Shown: positions 25,614 through 34,006 of the stretch, piece after piece
Layout of the letters: every line of letters begins with the position of its first letter
Numbering within the stretch: position 1 is the stretch's first letter
Assembly: GCA_002351725.1 (NCBI GenBank)
Contig: DEHD01000033.1
Location: forward strand, 1 to 61,666
Direction: 5' to 3'
Length of the DNA: 61,666 bases
From: Prevotella sp. UBA2809
GTDB taxonomy: Bacteria > Bacteroidota > Bacteroidia > Bacteroidales > Bacteroidaceae
The notes under the pieces: generated by a model
Seen by the model: the letters and a program-made list of their open reading frames with translations, nothing else
The model's database searches: none
What the model was told of the DNA's origin: nothing
Made by a program: the position numbers and the translations under genes

Positions 25614-26603
25614 TTATCCTTTATAGTATTTGTCGTAAACCCATGCGTCTAGATAGCCCATTGTCAGGTCGGTAGGGTCGCTTGGGTCCCATGTCATATC
25701 GTACTGAGCGAAAATTTTCTCCAAGTCGGCAAATACAGCATTACCATACACGCGCTGGCCTTGCTCGCTCTTTATATAAGGTGCCTGTGGCAGATGCTTC
25801 TGTGCTGCAGCGCAGATGTCGCGAACGGCTGGATAGTCGTCTGGGCAGTAGTTGTGTGGCGCAAAGCCGAACATAATGTCAAGCACGCGTATTTCTTCGT
25901 CGCTTAGTCCCTCTTCGTGACCTTTCTGGTAGTGTTCCTCTATCTTCTGCATGGCTGTGAGGCTGCGATTGATAAAATCCTCGCAATCCTCAAGCTTGCC
26001 CCAATCGCCAAAATCGCGCCAGCACTCCATAGCGTAGTAGTCCTGAACGGCCTGATTGTTCTGCACAGCCCAGTCTGTTTCCTGATCGACCATCGTGTAG
26101 CACACCATAGCGGCTATGCGTCGATAGGGCGTGGTCTTAATCCACTCTACCAGCGGTTTATTGTCGTATCTGAAGCTATCCTCGTACAGCTCAGTCTGCG
26201 TGAATCGTCCCTGCAAGCCATCGCTGAGTTGTTCCACATCGAATGGCTCGTGGCAATACAAATCATGCGACAACAGGGCCAACTGTTCTATCCAGCAGGC
26301 TATTGTGTATTCATCGTCGCTCAGGTCGGGCATTTGTTCGCGATCTTTCATCTCCCACTCAAAGGCCAGCCAAGGGTGGGGATTGGTGCGCATAGTAAGA
26401 TTGCGGTCGGAAGTCCAGAACTGGTCGCTCAACCAGAGTGCGGCATTGGCATCGGGCATCCAACCCCTCAGTCGCTCCAGTTGCTCAAGCGTAAATGTGC
26501 GTAGCTTATCGCCCTGCAGTGTGGTTACAGGTGCGAGGTCTATATCCTTGAAAGCATTCTTCTTGATGTGCTCAAGGAATTGCGTTGGTGTCATGTTACT
26601 CAT
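25614..26603 (-). CDS. unknown acidic protein of the primase cassette (329 aa)
   Basis: No recognised family. Soluble, acidic, rich in Trp, Tyr and Asp (for example AMECWRDFGDWGKLEDCEDF near the middle). The Met at 26603 is chosen because a TACCTTTG promoter box lies at 26624-26631; longer in-frame starts up to 26777 would run through the inverted repeat and upstream of the promoter. It is the first gene of the cassette and sits about 70 bases from the AT-rich palindrome. Confidence 0.75.
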   Translation of the reverse strand: MSNMTPTQFLEHIKKNAFKDIDLAPVTTLQGDKLRTFTLEQLERLRGWMPDANAALWLSDQFWTSDRNLTMRTNPHPWLAFEWEMKDREQMPDLSDDEYTIACWIEQLALLSHDLYCHEPFDVEQLSDGLQGRFTQTELYEDSFRYDNKPLVEWIKTTPYRRIAAMVCYTMVDQETDWAVQNNQAVQDYYAMECWRDFGDWGKLEDCEDFINRSLTAMQKIEEHYQKGHEEGLSDEEIRVLDIMFGFAPHNYCPDDYPAVRDICAAAQKHLPQAPYIKSEQGQRVYGNAVFADLEKIFAQYDMTWDPSDPTDLTMGYLDAWVYDKYYKG

Positions 26604-26623
26604 TGTTTCTCGAAAATTTTGTG

Positions 26624-26631
26624 CAAAGGTA
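26624..26631 (-). promoter_or_regulatory. -7 promoter box for the primase cassette
   Basis: CAAAGGTA on the plus strand, TACCTTTG on the minus strand, 20 bases before the start of the 329-residue gene. Just upstream, positions 26637-26649 carry a 13-base sequence whose reverse complement recurs at 27105-27117. Confidence 0.75.
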
Positions 26632-26675
26632 CGCATTATCAGGGACAATCGGGCATAATTGCACAGAAAAAAACT

Positions 26676-26855
26676 ATCGAGAAACAGGGAAACAGGGAAA
26701 CGTGGAGTCGGTATGGTTTGGCAGCGAGTGTAAGCTATATATAAGTATATAAATAATAAATTTAATAATCGTATCATTTATCTATTTATCAGCTTTCCTC
26801 GTTGCAAACTAAAACCACCCTGATTCCCGTTTTCCCTGTTTCCACGTTTCTACCC
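26676..26855. other. AT-rich palindromic locus with iterons (origin-like, locus 1)
   Basis: Left arm 26676-26706 carries GGGAAACA-type units (exact reverse copy of 21972-22002). Right arm 26811-26855 carries the same units in opposite orientation. Inside them lies a second inverted repeat: GTTTGGCAGCGAG...AAGCT on the left against AGCTTTCCTCGTTGCAAAC on the right. The centre (about 26731-26790) is almost pure A/T. Iterons flanking an AT-rich core next to a primase-helicase cassette resemble a replication origin; this is inference. No coding sequence is credible here. Confidence 0.75.
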
Positions 26856-26859
26856 TTCA

Positions 26860-27000
26860 AAGCAACAGAAGTGGCACTTCATCGGCCACGAAGCGAAACT
26901 TCATCGCCAATGAGATTACGGCTATCTACCAGATACTGCCGTATTAACTCTGAAGGGCTATTATTATGTGGTAAAGGATTTTCCTTGTTGTTTAATAATG
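26860..27000. repeat. degenerate array with about 22-bp period, right of locus 1
   Basis: Starting at about 26862 the sequence can be laid out in 22-23 base units: the first two share GAAG(T/C)G(G/A)(C/A)ACTTCATCG, the following ones are more diverged. Part of the gene-free stretch 26604-27144. A reading frame crossing it (26802-27098) runs through the palindrome and lacks protein-like features. Confidence 0.5.
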
Positions 27001-27039
27001 TCCGCGCGCGCCCGCGATTTGCTACTATTAATAGAAAAA

Positions 27040-27082
27040 AAATTTCCCTCGTGGGGGCGCAAATTTTCCCTCACGAGGGCGC
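27040..27082 (-). terminator. GC-rich repeat/hairpin after the CAT-like gene
   Basis: Two direct units, AAATTTCCCTCGTGGGGGCG (from 27040) and AAATTTTCCCTCACGAGGGC (from 27061). CCCTCGTG of the first can pair with CACGAGGG of the second. Read on the minus strand the structure ends in a T-rich run, which fits termination of the M16/CAT operon. An alternating CG stretch lies at 27002-27015. Confidence 0.55.
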
Positions 27083-27144
27083 AAAAATGGGGCAATGAAT
27101 GCTCATTGTCCCTGATATATTGCCGTGTAAAGTTTTTTGATTCC

Positions 27145-27765
27145 TTACTTCAAGTCGTTGATTGTTTGTTGCAGCGTTTCTAAGTATCGGGCGGCGTGGC
27201 CTCCGTCCATCTGGGCGTGGTGGAACTGCATTGAGATGGGGAGAGTTACCTTGAACCAACTCTTGCGATAGCGGCCCCAAGCAAGGAAGGGATTATTATA
27301 GATACCATTGTATTGATTTACGATGCAGTCAAGCTCTGTACCTGTAACGGCCGATGTGCCAAGTATCATCGCCTCCTCGTCAGCTATCTCCTCGCAGTTG
27401 GTGCTACACTTGAGGGTGATGGCATCGTAGTCGCGACTAAACTGCTGGAAATCATCGTTATAAGGTATGTCGCAAGTGCTGATGCCGCCTTTGGCATTGT
27501 CTACTATCACGTTGATGGCCAGACGGTCGAACTTGTACAGTTTGCCATCCTTTGGCAACAGGTAGAACTCGTCTATATCTCTAGCCGCCCGCCCAAGGCA
27601 CCAGCACAGCAACTTATTGAACTTCAGGCCTTTGCGCTTGCACACCTTGCACAATTGGGTAACATCAAACGTCTTGACGAGTGTGACCATAGGCACAGGC
27701 GACTTCATCCACATCTGGAACGCCCAAGCACGGCTGGTTTCATTTGGGTTTACTTCTTGTTTCAT
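27145..27765 (-). CDS. chloramphenicol acetyltransferase-like (CatA-type) acyltransferase
   Basis: 206-residue trimeric-type acetyltransferase fold. The catalytic motif HHxxxDG is intact as HHAQMDGG at 182-189, and the N-terminal part (FQMWMKSPVPMVTLVKTFDV) and LNKLLC-like region fit the family. True CAT enzymes inactivate chloramphenicol by O-acetylation, but chromosomal homologues in Bacteroidales often have no proven drug activity, so resistance should not be assumed. It follows the M16 protease by 6 bases in the same operon. Confidence 0.85.
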   Translation of the reverse strand: MKQEVNPNETSRAWAFQMWMKSPVPMVTLVKTFDVTQLCKVCKRKGLKFNKLLCWCLGRAARDIDEFYLLPKDGKLYKFDRLAINVIVDNAKGGISTCDIPYNDDFQQFSRDYDAITLKCSTNCEEIADEEAMILGTSAVTGTELDCIVNQYNGIYNNPFLAWGRYRKSWFKVTLPISMQFHHAQMDGGHAARYLETLQQTINDLK

Positions 27766-27771
27766 CGTTTT

Positions 27772-30639
27772 TTATCTGTACACATCTTCTTTCTTAAGTT
27801 CTACCACCTTGCCGAAGCGCGAGAGGGCTTTCATATCGGTGAGCTTCTTGTCGCCGATGATGATCCATACGCGGTTGTTGTTGGCGCCGATGTGCTGCTG
27901 GTGGAACTGGATTACATCCTGAGCAGTTACGCTGGGTAGCAATCGGGCGATGGCGGCTCCGGGAACGGTTGTGTTGCCCAGCATGCGCTGGTTGGCCACG
28001 TAGGCTGGCATATTACGGAAGGTGGGATAGCCGCTCTGTATCTCGTTGAGCACACTCTGGCGGGCGGCATCAAGATTGTTCTCCTTCATAGGCATCTGGC
28101 GCAGCAGAGAATCAACGGTAGCAAGGGCTTCAAGTGTTTTATCGGCCTGAGTACCTGTGGCTGTGATGTAGCCCTGAACGGCCTCAGGATGCTGAGCCAA
28201 AGAGGTGGTAGAGGCCTGACCGTTGGTACTATAGGCCAACGAACGGAACTCGCGAACGTTCTGGAAGAGTACCGACGACATGTTACCACCGAAATACTCA
28301 TCGAAAAGGGCCAGCTTGGCACGCTCATCAACCGTAGGCAGCGCACCTATGGCATCGTAGCTTACCACATAGTTCTGGCGCGACTTGGGCACGTTGTAGA
28401 AGTAAACCGTAGGCTCGGTGTACTGCTGCAATGGGCGGAACGTATCGGCCGCCTTACGTGTGCAACTACTCAATGGCAATGCCTGCTGTGCTGCTGTTGC
28501 AACGTCGTCGATTGACTTGGTACCGCAATACAGCAACTCGCAATCGTACTGCTGCAACTCGCGGAACAGGCTGAGCAGATCTTCGTTCTTAAGTGCCTTT
28601 ATCTCTTTCTTGCTAAGCTGATTTAGATATGTAGACTTACTGCCATACATCACGAATTCGCGCATTGGGGCGAGCACATCGCTCTTCTGTTTGCCAAAGC
28701 TCTTGCGATCAACCTTATCGGCGTCCTTGGCATCGCTCAGAGCCTCATCGTCGCCCTTGGCCGAGCGCAGGAAGTGAGCCAACAGGCGGAGGGCTGGCAC
28801 GAACTGCTTATCGGGACCTTTAAGGTTGAAGCCGAATGTACGGGGACCAGCACCTATTTCAAGCGTGGTGTTTATCTGCTGCCAAGCCTTCTCAAGCTGC
28901 TGTTTCTTGAGCGAATCGGTGCCGAGTGCAGAGAGGTAAGATGCCAACACATCGAGTGCTGGTGTGTTAAGCTTGCCATCCTTAAAACGCAGAGTAAAGG
29001 TAAAGATATCGTTGATGGGGTTATGCTTATAATATAAGGTGGCGTGATTACTCAACTGCTTGGTATCTACATCCTTCTGCAAGTCGACAGTACGGATATC
29101 TACCTGATTCACAGGTATCTGCTCCAGCTGAAGGGCAAAGGCCGACTTGGCATCCATATTCTTTGGCGATATGGGCTTGTAGCCAGGCTGTTTCAGAGTC
29201 TCCTTATCAGGTGTGCCAAATTTCTTTACCAGAGTTACGTAGTTGGCGCCGTAGTACTTCTTGGCGGCAGCCACTACATCGGCCTTGGTAAGGCGTTTAA
29301 TACCTTCAATCTTATCGAGCGCATCCTGCCAGGTCTTGCCTTTCGAGAACAGATCTATCAACTGCTCAGAACGGCTGCTGATGGTTTCCAGATTCTTCTC
29401 TGCATCCATCACCATCTCTTGTTTCAGAGCCTCAAGCTGAGCATCGCTGAAATTACCATTCATCACCTGCTGAATCTGCTCCATCACACGTGCCTGGGCG
29501 GTTTTCATCTTTCCAAAAAGTTTTGGAATGATGAGCACAGCAGTACCAGCAGCATCGTCGAAACCAACGTTCATGGCGAGTGATGCTATTACCTTGTGCT
29601 CGTTCATCAGCGAATCGAGCAAGCCAGCCTTACCGTTAGAAAGCAGACCGTTGGCCAGTTCCAGAGCGTTAGCATCGGGCTCATAGTCGGTTGCTCCCTT
29701 GAATACCAATGCCTCTACGCCAATAAGCGGTATGGGGAAAACTATCTCCTCACGCACACCAGCCTGAATCTCAGGCATCGGACTATAGCCGCGCTGTGGC
29801 ACAGGTCCCGTCTGTACGCGTCCAAAGGTCTTCTCCAAAAGAGCCGTAAAATCGTCGCTGGGATTGATATCGCCACAAAGCACCAAGCACATATTCGAGG
29901 CCACATAGTACTTCTTATAGAAATCGGCCATATCCGAGAGGCGTGGGTTCTTCAAACTCTCAGTAGAGCCAAGTATTGGATATGCATAAGGCTGAGTCTT
30001 GAACACAGCACCCATAATTTTCTCCATAGCATCGCCCGCACCATCGGCCGAACGGTTCTTTTCTTCATACACATTCTCAAGTTCGCCTTGGAATCCGCGA
30101 TAAACGGGGTTCATCAGCCGCTCAGAGTTGAGCCAGCACCACTGCTCGATGAATTGGGGCAAAAACTCGTTGTGATAGTAGGTCATATCGTAGCCAGTAC
30201 CAGCATTCAGTCCGCTACCGCCATACTTTGATATAAGGCGGTTGAACTCGTTAGGGATAGCAAAATCAGCAGCTTTAATGCTTAGCTCGTTTATTTTCTT
30301 CTGAATACCACTGCGCTCAGCATCGTCCTTGGTCTGCGACAGCAGGTCGTACTGGGCAGAAATGCTATCAAGCAGCGGCTTTTCAGCAGCGTAATCGATG
30401 GTACCCATGCGGTCGGTGCCTTTAAACATTATGTGTTCAAAGTAGTGGGCAATACCTGTATTGGGGCAGTCCTTTGCTCCTGCCCTTACTACAACTGCAC
30501 CAAAAACCTTGGGTTGTGAGTGGTCTTCGTTAAGCCAAACGGTCATGCCGTTGCTTAGTTTAAGCTCTTTAACTTCGAGTTGTGCCGTAGCCGTTAGCGC
30601 AACGACCAATGCGGCAAATGACAATGTGATTCGTTTCAT
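27772..30639 (-). CDS. M16-family zinc metallopeptidase, double-domain
   Basis: 955-residue exported protease of the pitrilysin/insulinase type, with signal peptide (MKRITLSFAALVVALTATAQ). The inverted zinc motif HxxEH is HYFEH at 65-69, with the third ligand Glu expected in ENVYEEKN. Two M16 halves are present; the second lacks the zinc motif, as usual. Probable role: peptide breakdown in the periplasm or at the outer membrane. TACTTTTG box at 30668-30675. Confidence 0.93.
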   Translation of the reverse strand: MKRITLSFAALVVALTATAQLEVKELKLSNGMTVWLNEDHSQPKVFGAVVVRAGAKDCPNTGIAHYFEHIMFKGTDRMGTIDYAAEKPLLDSISAQYDLLSQTKDDAERSGIQKKINELSIKAADFAIPNEFNRLISKYGGSGLNAGTGYDMTYYHNEFLPQFIEQWCWLNSERLMNPVYRGFQGELENVYEEKNRSADGAGDAMEKIMGAVFKTQPYAYPILGSTESLKNPRLSDMADFYKKYYVASNMCLVLCGDINPSDDFTALLEKTFGRVQTGPVPQRGYSPMPEIQAGVREEIVFPIPLIGVEALVFKGATDYEPDANALELANGLLSNGKAGLLDSLMNEHKVIASLAMNVGFDDAAGTAVLIIPKLFGKMKTAQARVMEQIQQVMNGNFSDAQLEALKQEMVMDAEKNLETISSRSEQLIDLFSKGKTWQDALDKIEGIKRLTKADVVAAAKKYYGANYVTLVKKFGTPDKETLKQPGYKPISPKNMDAKSAFALQLEQIPVNQVDIRTVDLQKDVDTKQLSNHATLYYKHNPINDIFTFTLRFKDGKLNTPALDVLASYLSALGTDSLKKQQLEKAWQQINTTLEIGAGPRTFGFNLKGPDKQFVPALRLLAHFLRSAKGDDEALSDAKDADKVDRKSFGKQKSDVLAPMREFVMYGSKSTYLNQLSKKEIKALKNEDLLSLFRELQQYDCELLYCGTKSIDDVATAAQQALPLSSCTRKAADTFRPLQQYTEPTVYFYNVPKSRQNYVVSYDAIGALPTVDERAKLALFDEYFGGNMSSVLFQNVREFRSLAYSTNGQASTTSLAQHPEAVQGYITATGTQADKTLEALATVDSLLRQMPMKENNLDAARQSVLNEIQSGYPTFRNMPAYVANQRMLGNTTVPGAAIARLLPSVTAQDVIQFHQQHIGANNNRVWIIIGDKKLTDMKALSRFGKVVELKKEDVYR

Positions 30640-30667
30640 ACGTTCTAAGTCAATTAGGTTCTGAGTG

Positions 30668-30675
30668 CAAAAGTA
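30668..30675 (-). promoter_or_regulatory. -7 promoter box for the M16/CAT operon
   Basis: CAAAAGTA on the plus strand (TACTTTTG on the minus strand), 28 bases before the M16 start. Confidence 0.65.
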
Positions 30676-30727
30676 ATCTTTTTTACGAGTAAAAAGAAAT
30701 TTAACTGAAGAATTTATATTTTTTTCG

Positions 30728-30735
30728 TACCTTTG
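30728..30735 (+). promoter_or_regulatory. -7 promoter box for the DUF2520 gene
   Basis: TACCTTTG, only 8 bases before the ATG at 30744, which predicts a very short or absent leader. Confidence 0.75.
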
Positions 30736-30743
30736 CAGCCGTT

Positions 30744-31544
30744 ATGAAGATAGTAATAATAGGTTCGGGAAATCTGGCCACGCAGTTGTCGCTGGCTTTG
30801 AGTGATGCTGGGCAGGACATTCTGCAGGTGTTTAGCAAGACCGAGGAGCATGCACGGGAGTTGGCAGAGAAACTGGGGTGCGCTTATACGGCAAACGCCG
30901 ATGAAATCGACGGAAATGCCGATGTGTATATCATCTCTGTAAAGGATGATGCCATCAGCGGGATTGCAACAAAGATAGGCGAGAAAGCAAGAAACGCCAT
31001 CGTGGTGCATACGGCTGGCAGCATCGCTATGGATGTGCTGAAGGGTAAGGCGCAGCACTATGGAGTGTTTTATCCCATGCAGACATTCTCGAAGAATCGC
31101 AAGGTAAGCTTCCGCGAGATTCCATGTTTTCTTGAGGCATCGGATGATGAGACGCTTAACACAATCCGCAAGATTGCCGATGAAATCAGCGAAAACGTGG
31201 TATTAGCCGATTCGGCTCAACGCAAAAAGATACACTTGGCGGCTGTGCTGGCTTGTAACTTTACAAACCACTGCTACCGACTGGCAGAAAAGGTGCTGCA
31301 GGAGGAGCAGATAGATTTTAAGCTATTCCTGCCGCTTATCGATGAAACGGCAAGAAAAGTATCGGTTCTATCGCCAAAACAAGCCCAGACAGGACCTATG
31401 ATGCGCTGGGATACTGGCGTGATGAATATGCAGATAGACCTGCTTAGCGATGAACGCACCAAGCAGATTTATCGATTGATGGCCGAAAGCATACACGAGG
31501 ATGCTACATCAACAGATGATACATGCCACCAGCCAAAGGCTTGA
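30744..31544 (+). CDS. Rossmann-fold/DUF2520 oxidoreductase-like protein
   Basis: 266 residues. The N-terminus is a dinucleotide-binding fold (IIGSGNLATQLSLALSDAG); the C-terminal helical half matches DUF2520 (HLAAVLACNFTNHCY, GPMMRWD). It looks like a 6-phosphogluconate-dehydrogenase/ketopantoate-reductase type reductase, but the substrate is unknown. A panE-like gene is otherwise absent from the window, while all other steps from ketoisovalerate to dephospho-CoA are present, so a role as ketopantoate reductase can be considered. The last 41 bases overlap the convergent dprA. Confidence 0.85.
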   Translation: MKIVIIGSGNLATQLSLALSDAGQDILQVFSKTEEHARELAEKLGCAYTANADEIDGNADVYIISVKDDAISGIATKIGEKARNAIVVHTAGSIAMDVLKGKAQHYGVFYPMQTFSKNRKVSFREIPCFLEASDDETLNTIRKIADEISENVVLADSAQRKKIHLAAVLACNFTNHCYRLAEKVLQEEQIDFKLFLPLIDETARKVSVLSPKQAQTGPMMRWDTGVMNMQIDLLSDERTKQIYRLMAESIHEDATSTDDTCHQPKA

Positions 31545-32628
31545 CAACGCCTTTCATCTCTAACTGGAACAGCATGGCGGTAATCTGATTGATGGCGATT
31601 CCCGTCTTTACACTTATGATATTAAGCTGAAGATCGTTGGTTTGTTGCAGCAGACTAACGATTTTCTGTTCTTCGGGCGAGAGTTCTGGGAAGAGCTGGC
31701 GCTCGATTCCATCGGCAAGAGCCTGCCTGCGAACAGCATCATACTCCCATCCCATAGCTTTTACAAAATCCTCAGCACTACTTATCAGCCCAGCCCCATT
31801 GTCGCGAATAAGGTTATTGCAGCCCTCAGAGAACGGCTGACCGATGTTTCCTGGGAATGCAAACACAGCGCGATCGTAGCTCTGGGCTATCTCTGCTGTA
31901 ATCAAACTGCCGCCTTTAGCTGCACTTTCGATGACGATGGCAGCATCCGACATGCCTGCCACAATGCGATTTCGGCGCACAAAGTTGGCTTTGTCGGCAT
32001 TGGTCTGCGTCATAAACTCAGTTAGCAGTCCGCCGTGTTCCACCATTTTGGCTGCGGTATCACGGTGATGATAAGGATAAATCTGGTCGAGCCCATGTGC
32101 CAGCACGCCTATTGTTTCATAGCCATTTGCCAACGATTCGCGGTGAGCACATATGTCTACACCATAGGCCAAGCCACTAACAATAAGCACTTGCGGACAC
32201 ATCTCGTGCAGCTCTCTGATGAACTTATGGCACAAGTCTCTACCATAGTTGGTTATCTGGCGGGTGCCTACTATGCTGATAATCCTGGTTTGATTCAAGT
32301 CGGAATTACCTTTATAATATAGCACCAATGGCGCATCGGCACATTCCAACAAGCGTTGTGGATAGTCATCGTCGAGCAGCGTGCAAGCACGTATCTTATG
32401 CTCCTCCATATATTTCACCTCGGCCTCAGCACGTTTCATCGCATCGCCCCAATCCTTCAGTGCCTCAACCAGTCGTGGTGTGCATCCTTCAATCATATCA
32501 CCCACCTCATTGCGGTGTTCATACAGATTCTGGGCACTTCCTGCTGCCTTGTATATCTCCAAAGCCTGCTGGAAATTGAAGTTTGTGAGGCGAGTCAACG
32601 CCATAGCATAGAACGTTTCCTGATTCAT
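31504..32628 (-). CDS. dprA: DNA-processing protein DprA
   Basis: 374-residue DNA-processing protein that loads RecA on incoming single-stranded DNA during transformation. The Rossmann-like core shows SIVGTRQITNYGR, SGLAYGVDICAH and the downstream GGSLITAEIA and FPGN motifs; a C-terminal winged-helix domain (INQITAMLFQLEMKGVV) follows. It starts 2 bases after the DUF2851 gene and converges with the DUF2520 gene, overlapping its last 41 bases. Confidence 0.95.
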   Translation of the reverse strand: MNQETFYAMALTRLTNFNFQQALEIYKAAGSAQNLYEHRNEVGDMIEGCTPRLVEALKDWGDAMKRAEAEVKYMEEHKIRACTLLDDDYPQRLLECADAPLVLYYKGNSDLNQTRIISIVGTRQITNYGRDLCHKFIRELHEMCPQVLIVSGLAYGVDICAHRESLANGYETIGVLAHGLDQIYPYHHRDTAAKMVEHGGLLTEFMTQTNADKANFVRRNRIVAGMSDAAIVIESAAKGGSLITAEIAQSYDRAVFAFPGNIGQPFSEGCNNLIRDNGAGLISSAEDFVKAMGWEYDAVRRQALADGIERQLFPELSPEEQKIVSLLQQTNDLQLNIISVKTGIAINQITAMLFQLEMKGVVKPLAGGMYHLLM

Positions 32629-32630
32629 CT

Positions 32631-33932
32631 CTATTTTTCTTTCCGTCTTAAGTATTCATATCCAAAGCGACAACGCAAGCACTCTTTCTTGTCGCAGTAT
32701 TCCTTTTTAAGCTGTATCAGCGCTTGCGAATCGCCAGCCGTTTTTACAGGCAGACCCACCTGCTGCCACATGCGGATGATATGGTTGTTCTCGGCCTTCA
32801 ACTGCTCAAGAAAGTCGAAAGCCCTATCGCATAGCACTTCCTTGGTAGTATGCCTACCGTAAGCAAACAGCATAGGTATGGCCGTATTTATCATGAGCAG
32901 GTTTATTGAGCCATACGACAGATGCTTCTCGTTTTTCGGACTTGTAGAGCCAAAGGTGTAATGAGTCTCCCAATAAGGTGTTACCTGCGATTTAAGCACA
33001 TTCTTCAACTCGTCGAGCGTCTCGCACTCTATAAGCTGACTCAATCCTGCCTTCTGCTGATAATACAGGTTTGCAAGTTGCGAGATACGTATATGCGGGA
33101 AGTTCTGCGGACGCAGTCTGAGGAATCGCCAGAGTTTGAAATCTATAGGTTTCATCGAGAACTTATGGGCCAGATACTGGTATTCATTACGCAGTTTGGC
33201 AAAGTAACCATCGTTTAGCGCATCCTTCTGGTAGTATTCTGGTATAGAATCCAGCTCCAGTAATCCAGCCTGCCCCATAAAGATGGCCTCTATCTGGAAC
33301 AGGTCGTCACGGTGGTGAGCCACAGCATTCAGCGGAATGTTATATGCCCACTGCTCAAACACCTCGCCATTAATGCCAAAGCCGTAGTTTCGCGCTAAGG
33401 TAACGAAGTAGGCATCCTCCCACGAGCCGTTACACAACTCTGCACGCTTACGGATAGCCTCGGTCTTCTGCTCCAGACGCTCCGTTTGCAGGGCAGCCAT
33501 CCACGAATGGATTATCAGTGCCGATAAGTGGGGAATAACCTTGTAGCAGGGAGGATATTCATCAGTCTTCTGCAGTTCGTCGTAGTGCGTCAACACATCA
33601 TCAGGCACACTAAGCTGCAACTGCGGCACGTATTCCCCGTTCGACTTCATCACCTCAGTATCAAGCTCGGCGGCCACATGCAGCACCACGTTATCATAAC
33701 GACTATCCTTGTCGTGCCCATGCTGATACCAGTCGCTCGACTTGTCGTGAATCTCCACATTGCCCACCCACATTGTTGAGCCTATCCTGATTTTAGCGTT
33801 AAAAAAGTCAGGTCCGGCGTTGCGATTGTGCAATCCCGGATCTACTATCTCAACACGTTGTCCGTCGCTTGTTGTAAGTTCTTTAAGCGGATAAAGTTTA
33901 TGTTTCCACGTATAGTGGAGTAGCTGTTCCAT
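32631..33932 (-). CDS. DUF2851 family protein
   Basis: 433-residue protein typical of Bacteroidetes. The conserved N-terminal block reads GPDFFNAKIRI, VGNVEIHDKSSDW, HGHDKDSRYDNVVLHV; the arrangement of Asp, Glu and Lys could fit a PD-(D/E)XK nuclease-like core, which is my inference. A cysteine pattern near the C-terminus (CDKKECLRCRFG) could bind metal. It lies 2 bases upstream of dprA, so the two are surely co-transcribed. Possible TATTTTTG box at 33956-33963. Confidence 0.88.
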   Translation of the reverse strand: MEQLLHYTWKHKLYPLKELTTSDGQRVEIVDPGLHNRNAGPDFFNAKIRIGSTMWVGNVEIHDKSSDWYQHGHDKDSRYDNVVLHVAAELDTEVMKSNGEYVPQLQLSVPDDVLTHYDELQKTDEYPPCYKVIPHLSALIIHSWMAALQTERLEQKTEAIRKRAELCNGSWEDAYFVTLARNYGFGINGEVFEQWAYNIPLNAVAHHRDDLFQIEAIFMGQAGLLELDSIPEYYQKDALNDGYFAKLRNEYQYLAHKFSMKPIDFKLWRFLRLRPQNFPHIRISQLANLYYQQKAGLSQLIECETLDELKNVLKSQVTPYWETHYTFGSTSPKNEKHLSYGSINLLMINTAIPMLFAYGRHTTKEVLCDRAFDFLEQLKAENNHIIRMWQQVGLPVKTAGDSQALIQLKKEYCDKKECLRCRFGYEYLRRKEK

Positions 33933-34006
33933 TGCTGTAATTCAATTTTTCGACCACAAAAATACAACAATCCGATGAAACTGCCAAATAATATCAGAAA
34001 ATATTG

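Noticed and set aside
26802..27098. 98-residue reading frame on the plus strand
   Set aside because: It runs through the inverted repeat, the 22-bp array and the CG-rich hairpin, and its protein has no compositional or motif support.
27145..27765. Call of a true chloramphenicol resistance gene
   Set aside because: The catalytic motif is present, but chromosomal homologues often lack proven drug activity and the operon context is a protease.
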